From an uncultured Salinisphaerales bacterium (lineage in GTDB: Bacteria > Pseudomonadota > Gammaproteobacteria > Nevskiales > CAJXLF01): a stretch of 64,000 bases of DNA. The stretch is taken from contig CAJXLF010000008.1 of assembly GCA_913055805.1 (NCBI GenBank), positions 62,001 to 126,000 on the forward strand. Direction: 5' to 3'. This document shows positions 16,070 through 24,409 of this stretch, piece by piece (the stretch's first letter is position 1; each line of letters starts with the position of its first letter). Under the pieces are notes generated by a model. It did no database searches. It was not told where the DNA came from and saw nothing but the letters and a program-made list of their open reading frames with translations. Both the position numbers and the translations under genes were made by a program.

Positions 16070-18290
16070 GCGAATGGGGGATGGGCCGGGCAAGAATCAG
16101 AGAGCGGGATACAAGACAGGTATGTTTCATCGGGCAGTGATGGCGGTGTTTCTCTGTTGTACAGCCGCTACAGCATGGAGTTATGAATTCTCCCTTGGTG
16201 ATGCAGACATCTCCCTGAACAATCTTGCCACCATTGGCGCCATGATGCGTATGGAGGCTCGTGATCCGGATCTTGTCGGCAAGAGTAATGCTACCCCGGG
16301 GTTGTGTGTACGCCGGGTATCGTCGGACGGTGATCCGAATCTACGGTTCGAAGGTGATACCTGCTCAACCACGGGGGATGGTTCCGGCAATTTGCGTGCT
16401 ATTGCTGCGCCGGGTGCTTTTTCGGTAAACGGTGACAACGGTAATCTGAACTTTGACAAACACGACCTCGTGCATGCCGCGGCCAAACTCACTAGCGACC
16501 TGACAATTGACTGGAAGAACTCAAGGTTTTTCGTACGTGGTCTGTATTTCTTCGATAACGAATACGAAAACCATGAGAACCATCATCCCGACACCACTCT
16601 GCAGCCCTCACGCTCGAAGTTTCCCCGTGCCGGGCGCGAAACCATCGGTTCGGATTTGCGCCTGCTGGATTACTACGTCAGCAAGAACTTCTACTGGAAC
16701 GAGCGTCCGCTCAGCTTCAAGCTCGGAAATCAGGTGCTCAACTGGGGGGAGAGCGCGTTTTTGGTTTTTAACAGTCTGAACACAATCAATCCTCCCAACG
16801 CCGCTTTATTGAGGTTGCCTGGATTCGATATCAAGGAACTGTTTGAGCCAGTCGGTATGGCGGTCGTCAACGCCGAACTCACTCAGGGCGTGAGCCTGGA
16901 AGCGTTTTATCAATACGAATGGAAGCCTGTGACGCTTGATCCGGTGGGCAGCGTTTTCTCCACCTCCGACTTCATCGGAGACGGCGGCACATACGCCATG
17001 TTGTCACTGGGCAGGGCGCCGGAAGACCCCGGTGGCCGCTACCGACCAATAGACAATCCTGACGACCCCACAGCAGTGGCGGGTTCCACGGCGAGCCGGA
17101 CCTTGCGCCGCACAGCAGACCGGACGCCTGATGATGGAGGGCAATATGGCGCTTCCCTGAGGATGTTTTTTGATGATCTCAACGGCGGCACCGACATAGG
17201 TTTGTATTTCGTTAATTACCACTCACGTATCCCGAGCGTGAGCTTAAAGGCGGCAGAGGCGACCTGTGTACCTGCGGACAGCGGCAATCCAGCAACTAAT
17301 GCTTTGAATCTGATTGCCGCTTGCGGTATTCCACCGAGTAATTTGCTGGCCTCCGTGACCGGTGGGCCATTTCTGGCGGCAACAAACGAGCCGCTGCCGG
17401 TGGATACTGCAACCTTGTTTGTCGAGTATCCCGAGGATATCCAGTTATACGGAGTATCGTTCAACACCACGCTTGGTGATTTTGCTTTAGCCGGCGAGTA
17501 TGCGTACCGGCCTAACCTTCCGGTTCAGATACATGCCATTGATTTGGTGATGGCCTCGGTACAACCTGCTTTTCCGGAAACCGATTTCTCAATTGGTGTG
17601 GCGACATTACCCGGCCGCCGTAGCGCGGCCCCGGATTTTGTGCAGACGAATTACCGTGGTGTGGCGCCGACTGCAGGCATGTACATCCAGGGTTATGAGC
17701 GTCTGAAAGTTGGGCAACTGGGGCTGTCCTTGCTGCGTAGCTTTGGCGCCAGCAACCCCTTGGGCGCTAGCCAGATTGTTACGGTTCTGGAAGCCGGCTT
17801 GACCCATGTGCTGGACTTCCCGGATCTTGATCAAATCCAGTTCCAGGGCGGTATTGCTGATCTGCATATATCCAATGGCGGGGATGGTTCGAGGGGCATC
17901 AATCCGATGGACGTTCGCAGCAACCCCAACGATCCGTCGAGTAATCGCTCCACACCCAATCAACGCCAGAATCCGATGGCACAGGACCCCGATAGTTTTG
18001 GAACGCAGTATTCATGGGGTTACCGCGCTGTGGCACTGACTCGCTATGACAACCTGTTATTCGGTGCCAATCTCGAGTTTCTGACGGCACTGTTTCATGA
18101 CGTGAGCGGTGTTTCCCCCGGTGTAGGGATGAACTTTATCGAAAGCCGCAAGCAGGCTATTGGCGCGGTTCGCTGGGATTACCAGTCAACCTGGTTCGGT
18201 GAGTTTCGTTACACCGCGTACCTGAATAGCAAACTCGACGCACTGCGCGATCGCGACAACTTGATGGTCTCGCTTGGCTATCAATTCTGA
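16059..18290 (+). CDS. DUF1302 outer-membrane beta-barrel protein
   Basis: A 743-residue protein. An early hydrophobic stretch (about residues 28-40) ending AWS precedes YEFSLGDADISLNNLATIG, the usual DUF1302 opening of a short strand after the signal peptide. DNGNLNFDKHD (about 130) and LKLGNQVLNWGES (about 225) are family blocks, and the C-terminus is LGYQF, ending in the phenylalanine recognised by the BAM complex. DUF1302 proteins are outer-membrane proteins often paired with DUF1329 in steroid, alkane or ester degraders; transport is inferred. The ATG at 16059 has a GAGA-type ribosome site; an in-frame ATG at 16122 would shorten the N-terminus by 21 residues and gives a more ordinary signal peptide. 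Confidence 0.87.
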   Translation: MIHKRMGDGPGKNQRAGYKTGMFHRAVMAVFLCCTAATAWSYEFSLGDADISLNNLATIGAMMRMEARDPDLVGKSNATPGLCVRRVSSDGDPNLRFEGDTCSTTGDGSGNLRAIAAPGAFSVNGDNGNLNFDKHDLVHAAAKLTSDLTIDWKNSRFFVRGLYFFDNEYENHENHHPDTTLQPSRSKFPRAGRETIGSDLRLLDYYVSKNFYWNERPLSFKLGNQVLNWGESAFLVFNSLNTINPPNAALLRLPGFDIKELFEPVGMAVVNAELTQGVSLEAFYQYEWKPVTLDPVGSVFSTSDFIGDGGTYAMLSLGRAPEDPGGRYRPIDNPDDPTAVAGSTASRTLRRTADRTPDDGGQYGASLRMFFDDLNGGTDIGLYFVNYHSRIPSVSLKAAEATCVPADSGNPATNALNLIAACGIPPSNLLASVTGGPFLAATNEPLPVDTATLFVEYPEDIQLYGVSFNTTLGDFALAGEYAYRPNLPVQIHAIDLVMASVQPAFPETDFSIGVATLPGRRSAAPDFVQTNYRGVAPTAGMYIQGYERLKVGQLGLSLLRSFGASNPLGASQIVTVLEAGLTHVLDFPDLDQIQFQGGIADLHISNGGDGSRGINPMDVRSNPNDPSSNRSTPNQRQNPMAQDPDSFGTQYSWGYRAVALTRYDNLLFGANLEFLTALFHDVSGVSPGVGMNFIESRKQAIGAVRWDYQSTWFGEFRYTAYLNSKLDALRDRDNLMVSLGYQF

Positions 18291-18306
18291 TTTCCTGGAG
18301 TTGCTA

Positions 18307-19677
18307 ATGTCTGATTTTCGTTACCTGTCTCAAATGGCCATTGGAGCTATTGGATTGGCGCTGTATGCCTGCACCGCCATGGCCGGAGTGTCGCCGGAGG
18401 AAGCACAGCGGCTGGGGCAGAATCTGACGCCCCAAGGGGGCGAGGTCGCCGGCAATAAGGATGGCAGTATCCCCGCCTGGACAGGCGGGCTGACCAAGTC
18501 TCCGGATTGTTACCAGGGTGAAGGCAGCCGCTACTGCGACCCATTTGCCGATGAGAAGCCTTTATTCACCATCACCGCAGCCAATGCAAAGCAATATGAG
18601 CAGCAGTTGTCGGCCGGGCAGTTAGCGATGTTGCGGCAGTATCCTGATTACAGGATGAATGTCTATACGACCCGTCGCACCGTAGCTATTCCGGATTTTG
18701 TTGCCGAGGCCACCAAGCGCAATGCTGTAAACGCCAGGCTCGTCAGTGATGGTGAAGGTATTGAGGGGGCGGCCATTGGCGTGCCCTTTCCGATTCCCAA
18801 GTCCGGGGTTGAGCCGGTGTGGAACCACAAGTTGCGTTATCGCGGCGGCGGCGGCCGGCGCTGGAACAATCAGATACCAGTGCAGACAAACGGATCATAT
18901 GTGATTACCCGGCTACGCGAGGATGTGCGCTTCGAATACAACCGGGCCGGCACAACCCCCGAGTCCCTCGAGAACGTCGCCATATACTTCCTGCAGGTTA
19001 CCATGGGGCCGCCTCGCCTGGCGGGCACTATCGGCCTGATTCATGAAACCATGGATCAGGTTAAGGAAGCGCGCCGTGTCTGGGTATATAACCCCGGCCA
19101 GCGCAGGCTTCGCCGGGCTCCGAGTGTGGCTTATGACAATCCCGGCCAGGGAGCAGACGGGCTGCGCACCAATGATCAGACGGATACCTTTAACGGCGCT
19201 ACAGACCGGTACACCTGGAAGCTACTTGGTAAGCGGGAAATGTACGTGCCTTACAATGCCTACAAGGTGCATTCCGATGAGTACAAGTACAGCGACATCA
19301 TTGGTAAAAACTTCATCAATCCTGAGCTGACACGTTACGAGCTGCACCGTGTATGGGTGGTCGAAGGAACCGTCAAGCCGACGACAACACATCAATATGC
19401 GCGCCGGGTGTTCTATATTGACGAGGACAGCTGGCAGATCGTGCTGGTGGATATTTATGACCAGCGCGGAGAGCTCTGGCGTTGGCAGGAAGCGCATGCT
19501 TTCCAGGCTTACGATAAGCCGTTTTTTGGAACGCCTGCACTGGAGACCGTATACGACCTCAAGTCAAACCGTTATCTGGCAATGGCGCTCAACAACGAGG
19601 ACGAAGAGAGCTTCGAGCAGGATTTTCCCGTTTCATACTTCGACCCATCCAGCGTGATTCGCCACGCATCGCAATAG
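18307..19677 (+). CDS. DUF1329 outer-membrane/periplasmic partner protein
   Basis: A 456-residue exported protein. After a signal sequence (MSDFRYLSQMAIGAIGLALY, cleaved near TAMAG) it shows family landmarks: SPEEAQRLGQNLTPQGGE, GNKDGSIPAWTGGL, and YEQQLSAGQLAMLRQYPDYRMNVY, then RRVFYIDEDSWQIVLVDIYD and LWRWQEAHAFQAYD. These are DUF1329 motifs, a family with a LolA/LolB-like fold. A GGAG ribosome site favours the ATG at 18307. It follows the DUF1302 gene immediately, the usual genetic pairing. The pair is thought to handle hydrophobic substrates at the outer membrane; this is family knowledge, not shown here. Confidence 0.88.
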   Translation: MSDFRYLSQMAIGAIGLALYACTAMAGVSPEEAQRLGQNLTPQGGEVAGNKDGSIPAWTGGLTKSPDCYQGEGSRYCDPFADEKPLFTITAANAKQYEQQLSAGQLAMLRQYPDYRMNVYTTRRTVAIPDFVAEATKRNAVNARLVSDGEGIEGAAIGVPFPIPKSGVEPVWNHKLRYRGGGGRRWNNQIPVQTNGSYVITRLREDVRFEYNRAGTTPESLENVAIYFLQVTMGPPRLAGTIGLIHETMDQVKEARRVWVYNPGQRRLRRAPSVAYDNPGQGADGLRTNDQTDTFNGATDRYTWKLLGKREMYVPYNAYKVHSDEYKYSDIIGKNFINPELTRYELHRVWVVEGTVKPTTTHQYARRVFYIDEDSWQIVLVDIYDQRGELWRWQEAHAFQAYDKPFFGTPALETVYDLKSNRYLAMALNNEDEESFEQDFPVSYFDPSSVIRHASQ

Positions 19678-19679
19678 AT

Positions 19680-20318
19680 ATGACACCTGTTGAACAACAA
19701 CTTGCACCACCTGGCGGTTGGGTCGCCGCGGGCCAGCTGCGTCTTGATCCACTGCCAAAGAATATGATGCATTGGTGGGAACGCGGTCTTGTATGGGCGA
19801 TATTGAAATTCAAGTTTTCGAACTCGGGTATCGATGAGCTTCCTGTGCTTTTTGCGGTTCTAATGCGCCATCGATCTCTGTACTGGTCCTGGTTGCGATT
19901 CGCCGGAAAGTTAATGCCTGGTGGTACGCTGGACAGGCGGGATTCGGAACTGGTGATTTTACGCGTAGCCTGGAACTGCCGCTGCAGGTACGAATGGGGC
20001 CAGCACGTTATCATCGGATTGCAGGCTGGTCTGAGGGCCGAAGACATCGCGCGTATCGCGCATGAGCCCGATGCTGCTGGCTGGGAAAAACATCAGTTGG
20101 CGCTAATGCGCGCGACCGATGAACTATACCTGCACAAACAGATAACAGAGACTACTTGGCGGCAGCTATCGGAACACTACGGTCCCGATCAATTGATCGA
20201 GATCGGCATGTTGGCCGGACATTATGAAATGCTGGCTGGACTGATTAATAGTGTCGAATTGCCGCTGGAAGCATATGCCGAAACTGCACTGGCTCAAGCT
20301 GAAATTCACGGAAACTGA
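19680..20318 (+). CDS. Carboxymuconolactone decarboxylase (CMD/AhpD-like) protein
   Basis: A 212-residue protein with a CMD domain: LDRRDSELVILRVAWNCRCRYEWGQHV (about residues 80-110) carries the CxC-containing segment followed by His. AhpD-like members use paired cysteines and a histidine as a redox centre, while CMD members decarboxylate lactones. It starts two bases after the DUF1329 stop, so it is the last gene of the operon. Distant CMD-domain proteins of about 200 residues are common in such clusters; the true substrate is unknown. Confidence 0.82.
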   Translation: MTPVEQQLAPPGGWVAAGQLRLDPLPKNMMHWWERGLVWAILKFKFSNSGIDELPVLFAVLMRHRSLYWSWLRFAGKLMPGGTLDRRDSELVILRVAWNCRCRYEWGQHVIIGLQAGLRAEDIARIAHEPDAAGWEKHQLALMRATDELYLHKQITETTWRQLSEHYGPDQLIEIGMLAGHYEMLAGLINSVELPLEAYAETALAQAEIHGN

Positions 20319-20499
20319 TATTCCATATCCAGAATTTAAAGAACGCTACAGTGCACCTGGAGAGCGCGGAAAAGTCTTGAATCCGGTATTGCACAATAGG
20401 AAGGGAAAGTAGTGTCGATTCTGCCAGCTCCAGTTCGGCTAGATCATGATAAAGAGAACTGATCGTACTGAGAATTTCCTGAAAGGAGGGAACAAACGT

Positions 20500-20841
20500 C
20501 CATGATGGTTGAAGTGTTTGTCCCTTATCTGTTTGAAATGGCCGGGCGTATGCAGAAGCTATTGCCCGATAAACCCCGTGATGAACCGCGTCTGCATTTC
20601 ATGCTGAGCGTTAACAACCTGTTCCGCAGCCTGGCGGATATCGACCTGCTGCGCCGTACGCTCGGTAGCGAAGAGGGTGGCAAGATGAGCAGCAAGCGAT
20701 TCCGCGAGGAAAGTGACAAGCTGTTCAAGCAATATCTCGATTTCCAGATCTACGGCATGGCCGGCAAGTACCTGAAATAGGCGTTTAATCTGCAGTGTTA
20801 AAGCTACGAGGCAGACGTCTCTTCAGCGATAGCTATTTATT
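20500..20841 (+). pseudogene. tetR tail relic, right copy of the 342-bp repeat
   Basis: Holds only the last 93 codons of a tetR gene closely related to the one at 9856, with the helix-turn-helix missing, plus 61 bases beyond the stop. An ATG at 20502 opens a 92-residue frame with a nearby AAAGGAGGG, so a short peptide could still be made. Upstream (20319-20499) nothing recognisable remains. The right end of the repeat runs into the stop codon of the hxlR gene. Because differences from the intact gene are mostly silent, this piece probably comes from a homolog that was once functional rather than from a fresh duplication. Confidence 0.8.
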
Positions 20842-21178
20842 GGTTCCCGGATCTGCGTTCATCTTTCCACCGCCGGGCCCAGGCAGTTAACTCCAGAAGT
20901 TTGGCGCCAAGCTCCAAACCCAATGGCGTCAGACGATATCCATCGGATGTGCGCTCAATGAGGTCGGCGCTTTTGAGCGTACTTAATCGCCGATTCAGGA
21001 GTGTGGGCGATATCTCATCGCATTGACTGCGCAGCTCTCTGAATCTGAGAGGGCCGTTACGCATCTCCCATAGAATTCTTAATGTCCATTTTTGTCCCAC
21101 GATCTCAAGTAACTCGTTAATCGGGCGAGATGAGGTTGTTTTGCCTTGAGCAGCTTCTGACTTGGGCGGTTTCGACAT
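20837..21178 (-). CDS. HxlR-family winged-helix regulator
   Basis: A 113-residue regulator. PINELLEIVGQKWTLRILWEM (about 21-41), GPLRFRELRSQCDEISPTLLNRRLSTL and ADLIERTSDGYRLTPLG are standard HxlR blocks: the winged helix with the GPLRF motif. HxlR proteins are small dimeric repressors or activators sensing electrophiles or redox state. It is divergent from the CoA-transferase gene, and tandem palindromes lie between. Its stop codon lies inside the tetR-tail repeat, so the 3' end touches a recombination junction. It most likely controls the CoA-transferase/SDR pair. Confidence 0.9.
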   Translation of the reverse strand: MSKPPKSEAAQGKTTSSRPINELLEIVGQKWTLRILWEMRNGPLRFRELRSQCDEISPTLLNRRLSTLKSADLIERTSDGYRLTPLGLELGAKLLELTAWARRWKDERRSGNQ

Positions 21179-21183
21179 AGTGC

Positions 21184-21229
21184 TTGACGTGCTACATAAA
21201 AGGTAGCATGATGCTACACTATGTGTAGC
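21184..21229. promoter_or_regulatory. Divergent promoter with tandem HxlR operators
   Basis: TTGACG (21184-21189) and CATGAT (21207-21212), 17 bases apart, form a plus-strand promoter. Three overlapping inverted repeats cover it: GCTAC/GTAGC (21191-21195 with 21203-21207), GTAGCAT-G-ATGCTAC (21203-21217), and GCTACA/TGTAGC (21213-21218 with 21224-21229). Repeated GTAGC/GCTAC half sites on both strands fit binding of several HxlR dimers. Confidence 0.72.
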
Positions 21230-21250
21230 GATATTTCAAGGGTAAAGACT

Positions 21251-23527
21251 ATGAAATCGGGTGCTTTGTCCAGTGCACGGGTGCTGGATCTATGTGTTTA
21301 CAGGCCGGGCCGTCTTGCAGCAATGCTTCTGTCCGATCAGGGCGCAGAAGTGATTCGAATTGATGGGGGTATTCAGAAAGAAGCGGATGAGGTTTCCGCT
21401 TTTGTGGATAGAGGCAAACGGGTACATCGCTTGTCGGGTCGCGATTCAGTGGCGCAAGCAGTCACAGAACTGGCTTCAGAGAGTGATGTCATTCTATTCG
21501 ATGATTTGAGTGCTCATGGGCTCGCCTATCTTGAGATTGCACCGCTGAGAGATCAGCATCCGTCACTGGTCGTGGTCGGTGTCGGGGTGGTAGATGGAGA
21601 GTTTTCTCTTGAATCAACGCTTGATGATTTGGTCCATGCCCAGACCGGCGTTTTTACCGACATTACATTGTCCGGCGAAATCCTGGGGCTTCCTCCCACA
21701 TATACCTCGTTACCTATGGCGACAAGTTATATGGCGGTTCATGCCGCTATCGCGGCAGTCGCAGGGCTGGTACGCAGGCAAAGATTCGGTTCAGGCGATG
21801 AGATGGAAGTGTCACCACATGCCTCCGTGATGGCGGCTATGGGCAGTGTGCTTTTTCATGCCAGACCACAACCCGTCCGTTACAAAGTCCCGCCCTTGCC
21901 CCCGGCGGTCTCCGCAATATTACCCGTCGCCCGTTTCTTCGTTAGAAATGGCGGACCGTCCATACAGAAAAAGGTCAGAAGGCTCGCAGCGAGCTTCGTT
22001 CCTCCCTTGATGGATTTTTACGCGTGCAAGAATGGCAGGCTGATCTACGTGTTTGCCATGGACCATAGTCGGCTGCCAATGCTTCTGGTTCAGGAGCTGG
22101 GTCTGGAAGCCGACCTTGCCAAAGCCGGCATAAGACTTTCTGATCCTTATCAGGGGCCGGCAAGCCGAGATAACCTGCTGGACGCTGCGATGCTATCGCC
22201 CAGGCATCGAAAATTTCTCAGAAAAAGTATGGCGGCTGCGTTCAAGGCCAATACGGCTGAGCATTGGGAAGATGTTTTGTCTTCAAGGGGAATCCCCTGT
22301 GTCCTGGTAAGAGAAGCCAAGGAATGGAGGCGAGAACCCGCAGTGGTGGAGGGGGGCCTGATGCTTGAGCTGGAAGATCCGCAGTGCGGTCAGATGAGCA
22401 TGCCTGGTTCGTTTGTTTGTGTCGGCGAAGAAAAGGATCGCCCGGTTCCTGTAGCCCGGAATATTAAATCGGGGTCATGTGGATGGGCCGCCAGGGCGGG
22501 GCAGGAAAACAAGGTTTCTGCCATCAGCAGCTCTGCAAGACCGCTGGAAGGCCTGAATATTCTGGATTTGTCGACCATGGTGGCAGGTCCGCTGTGTGCC
22601 CGTACGCTAGGGGAGCTCGGGGCGGAGGTGATAAAGGTAGACCCGCCCAAGCCATTACACGGGCCGCGATTGACTGCCTGGTATGGCATGGAAGTCAGTC
22701 ATGGAAAACGCAGTATCTTGCTTGACCTGAAAAATACCGCGGGCAACGAAGTCTTCGGGAAGCTGGCACAACAGGCGGATGTCGTAGTCCATAACTTCAG
22801 CCAGCCTGCTGCAGAGATGCTCGGCATAGCTGACCTTCAAGACAAGATTCTCTGTTCTGTCAGCGCGTTTCGCGGAACGCGCCCTGGCCCCTGGGACAAT
22901 CGCAAGGGATATGACCCTGTATTGCAGGCGGCGGCCGGCGTTACGACCCGCTTTGGCACAGAAACAACACCCGAATTACACGGGATTGCTTCCTGTGTGG
23001 ATTGTCTGACCGGGTATCTCGGTGCGTTTGGCGTTCTATGTTCGGTTTATAACGCTTCGGCATCGAAGCAGGCGCTGCCGGTATCGGTGTCACTGGCGCA
23101 GGGCGTGGGTTTAATACAGCACCCTTTCCTGTTGCAGCCTGATATACAGGCGGGCACGGGGGATATTCAATGGAAAAAGGAAGGTTACGTCGTGATTTCA
23201 TATGCCCTGGAAAAAGCAGGGATCGACTATGTGCCGGTACTGAACCTTCAAAATATTCAATCGGCCTATTGGAGAGGGGAGGGGCAGGCCGGGGTGCATT
23301 TCACGAAGTACAGCGATCATCCCTGTGGGTCTGAAGTCCTGCGTGCGACCCCGGCCTATCTCCGTGCCAATGCCTGGCGCTTGAAAACGGGCATGCCTTT
23401 CCCCCAGTTGGGGACTGACACGGAATCCGTATTGGCGGCTCAAGGATATTCGGCGGACTCGATTGAAAGGCTCATGCGTGACGGGGGCGCTGCCCGGTCA
23501 CTGGCTGCGGATTATTTACCTGGGTGA
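21251..23527 (+). CDS. Two-domain family III CoA-transferase (CaiB/BaiF type)
   Basis: About 758 residues, double the usual 400 of this family. Both halves begin with the same fold signature: ARVLDLCVYRPGRLAAMLLSDQGAEVIRID near residue 10 and LEGLNILDLSTMVAGPLCARTLGELGAEVIKVD near 440. In the second half GYDPVLQAAAG carries the catalytic Asp; in the first half LDDLVHAQTG occupies the equivalent place. These enzymes move CoA between carboxylic acids, or racemise 2-methylacyl-CoA, in side-chain degradation. The ATG at 21221 lies inside an operator, so the ATG at 21251, after AAGGG, is preferred. The following SDR overlaps it by four bases. Confidence 0.87.
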   Translation: MKSGALSSARVLDLCVYRPGRLAAMLLSDQGAEVIRIDGGIQKEADEVSAFVDRGKRVHRLSGRDSVAQAVTELASESDVILFDDLSAHGLAYLEIAPLRDQHPSLVVVGVGVVDGEFSLESTLDDLVHAQTGVFTDITLSGEILGLPPTYTSLPMATSYMAVHAAIAAVAGLVRRQRFGSGDEMEVSPHASVMAAMGSVLFHARPQPVRYKVPPLPPAVSAILPVARFFVRNGGPSIQKKVRRLAASFVPPLMDFYACKNGRLIYVFAMDHSRLPMLLVQELGLEADLAKAGIRLSDPYQGPASRDNLLDAAMLSPRHRKFLRKSMAAAFKANTAEHWEDVLSSRGIPCVLVREAKEWRREPAVVEGGLMLELEDPQCGQMSMPGSFVCVGEEKDRPVPVARNIKSGSCGWAARAGQENKVSAISSSARPLEGLNILDLSTMVAGPLCARTLGELGAEVIKVDPPKPLHGPRLTAWYGMEVSHGKRSILLDLKNTAGNEVFGKLAQQADVVVHNFSQPAAEMLGIADLQDKILCSVSAFRGTRPGPWDNRKGYDPVLQAAAGVTTRFGTETTPELHGIASCVDCLTGYLGAFGVLCSVYNASASKQALPVSVSLAQGVGLIQHPFLLQPDIQAGTGDIQWKKEGYVVISYALEKAGIDYVPVLNLQNIQSAYWRGEGQAGVHFTKYSDHPCGSEVLRATPAYLRANAWRLKTGMPFPQLGTDTESVLAAQGYSADSIERLMRDGGAARSLAADYLPG

Positions 23528-24384
23528 GAAAGATGGCTTCAGACATACAGATACTTGGCAGGCGTTATCCTGAAAAACGGGCGTTTATTACCGGGGCAGC
23601 AAGCGGTCTTGGCGCCGAGCTTGCGCGACAGTTGGCCGGCGAAGGGTGGCAGCTGGGTTTAAATGACATTGATGCAGCGGCTTTGGATAAAGTGGTAAAA
23701 GAATGTAACCAGGGCGGATCCCGGGTGAACGCTTATGCCTTTGATGTATGCGATCAGGCGGCATTTTTTAACGCGGCTTCCCGGTTCATTGAGACGGCCG
23801 GCGGTGCGGACCTTCTGATTCAGTGTGCCGGGATCGGGGCGGGCGGCTTGTTCACGGACCTCTCTCCTGTGCACGAACGGGAGGTTATGGAGGTCAATTA
23901 CCACGCCTGCATGACCGGGTGCCGGGCCTTTTTGCCCCATTTCTTAGAGCAGGGCAGTGGCCACATCATCAATGTCGCCAGTGCCGCCGCTTTTCATGGT
24001 ATGCCGCATTTAAGCGCGTACAACGCTTCCAAGGCAGCCCTGCTTGCAGCAAGTGAAACACTCTCGGCCGAGCTGAGGGGCAGCGGGGTGTATGTGAGCC
24101 TAATGATGTGTACTTTCTATCGCTCCGATATCTGGAAACACACGCGAGGAGAGGATGCTGAGCGTGATGCCGCGCGAAGACTGGGCGAGAGTGCCCGGCT
24201 CACGATAGCGCGGGCCGCCAACTTGACGCTCAAAGGCGTTGCCGGACGTAAGTTCTATATAGTGTTTCCCGCCCTTGCCCGATCCCTTTGGCTATTCAAG
24301 CGCCTTTACCCACACGGCTATCTGCGCCTGGTACCGAGGTTGTTTGATGCAGTAGTCAAGCCCAGGGCTTACGATCCAGAGTAG
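23524..24384 (+). CDS. Short-chain dehydrogenase/reductase (SDR)
   Basis: A 286-residue SDR. TGAASGLG (about 21-28) is the nucleotide motif; CAGIGAG, then NVASAAAF and YNASK (about 162-166) supply the Ser and YxxxK active site. The tail after residue 230 is hydrophobic, ending FDAVVKPRAYDPE. It shares a GTGA overlap with the CoA-transferase stop, so the two are translationally coupled; an in-frame ATG at 23533 is an alternative start. Together with the CoA-transferase it suggests beta-oxidation-like or side-chain processing of an acyl-CoA. The substrate is unknown. Confidence 0.87.
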   Translation: MRKMASDIQILGRRYPEKRAFITGAASGLGAELARQLAGEGWQLGLNDIDAAALDKVVKECNQGGSRVNAYAFDVCDQAAFFNAASRFIETAGGADLLIQCAGIGAGGLFTDLSPVHEREVMEVNYHACMTGCRAFLPHFLEQGSGHIINVASAAAFHGMPHLSAYNASKAALLAASETLSAELRGSGVYVSLMMCTFYRSDIWKHTRGEDAERDAARRLGESARLTIARAANLTLKGVAGRKFYIVFPALARSLWLFKRLYPHGYLRLVPRLFDAVVKPRAYDPE

Positions 24385-24409
24385 ATTGGCCGCCCTTGGC
24401 CTGGGGCCG

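Noticed and set aside
20319-20499. Possible insertion-sequence end before the tetR-tail relic
   Set aside because: No inverted ends or transposase fragment seen; only unassigned sequence.
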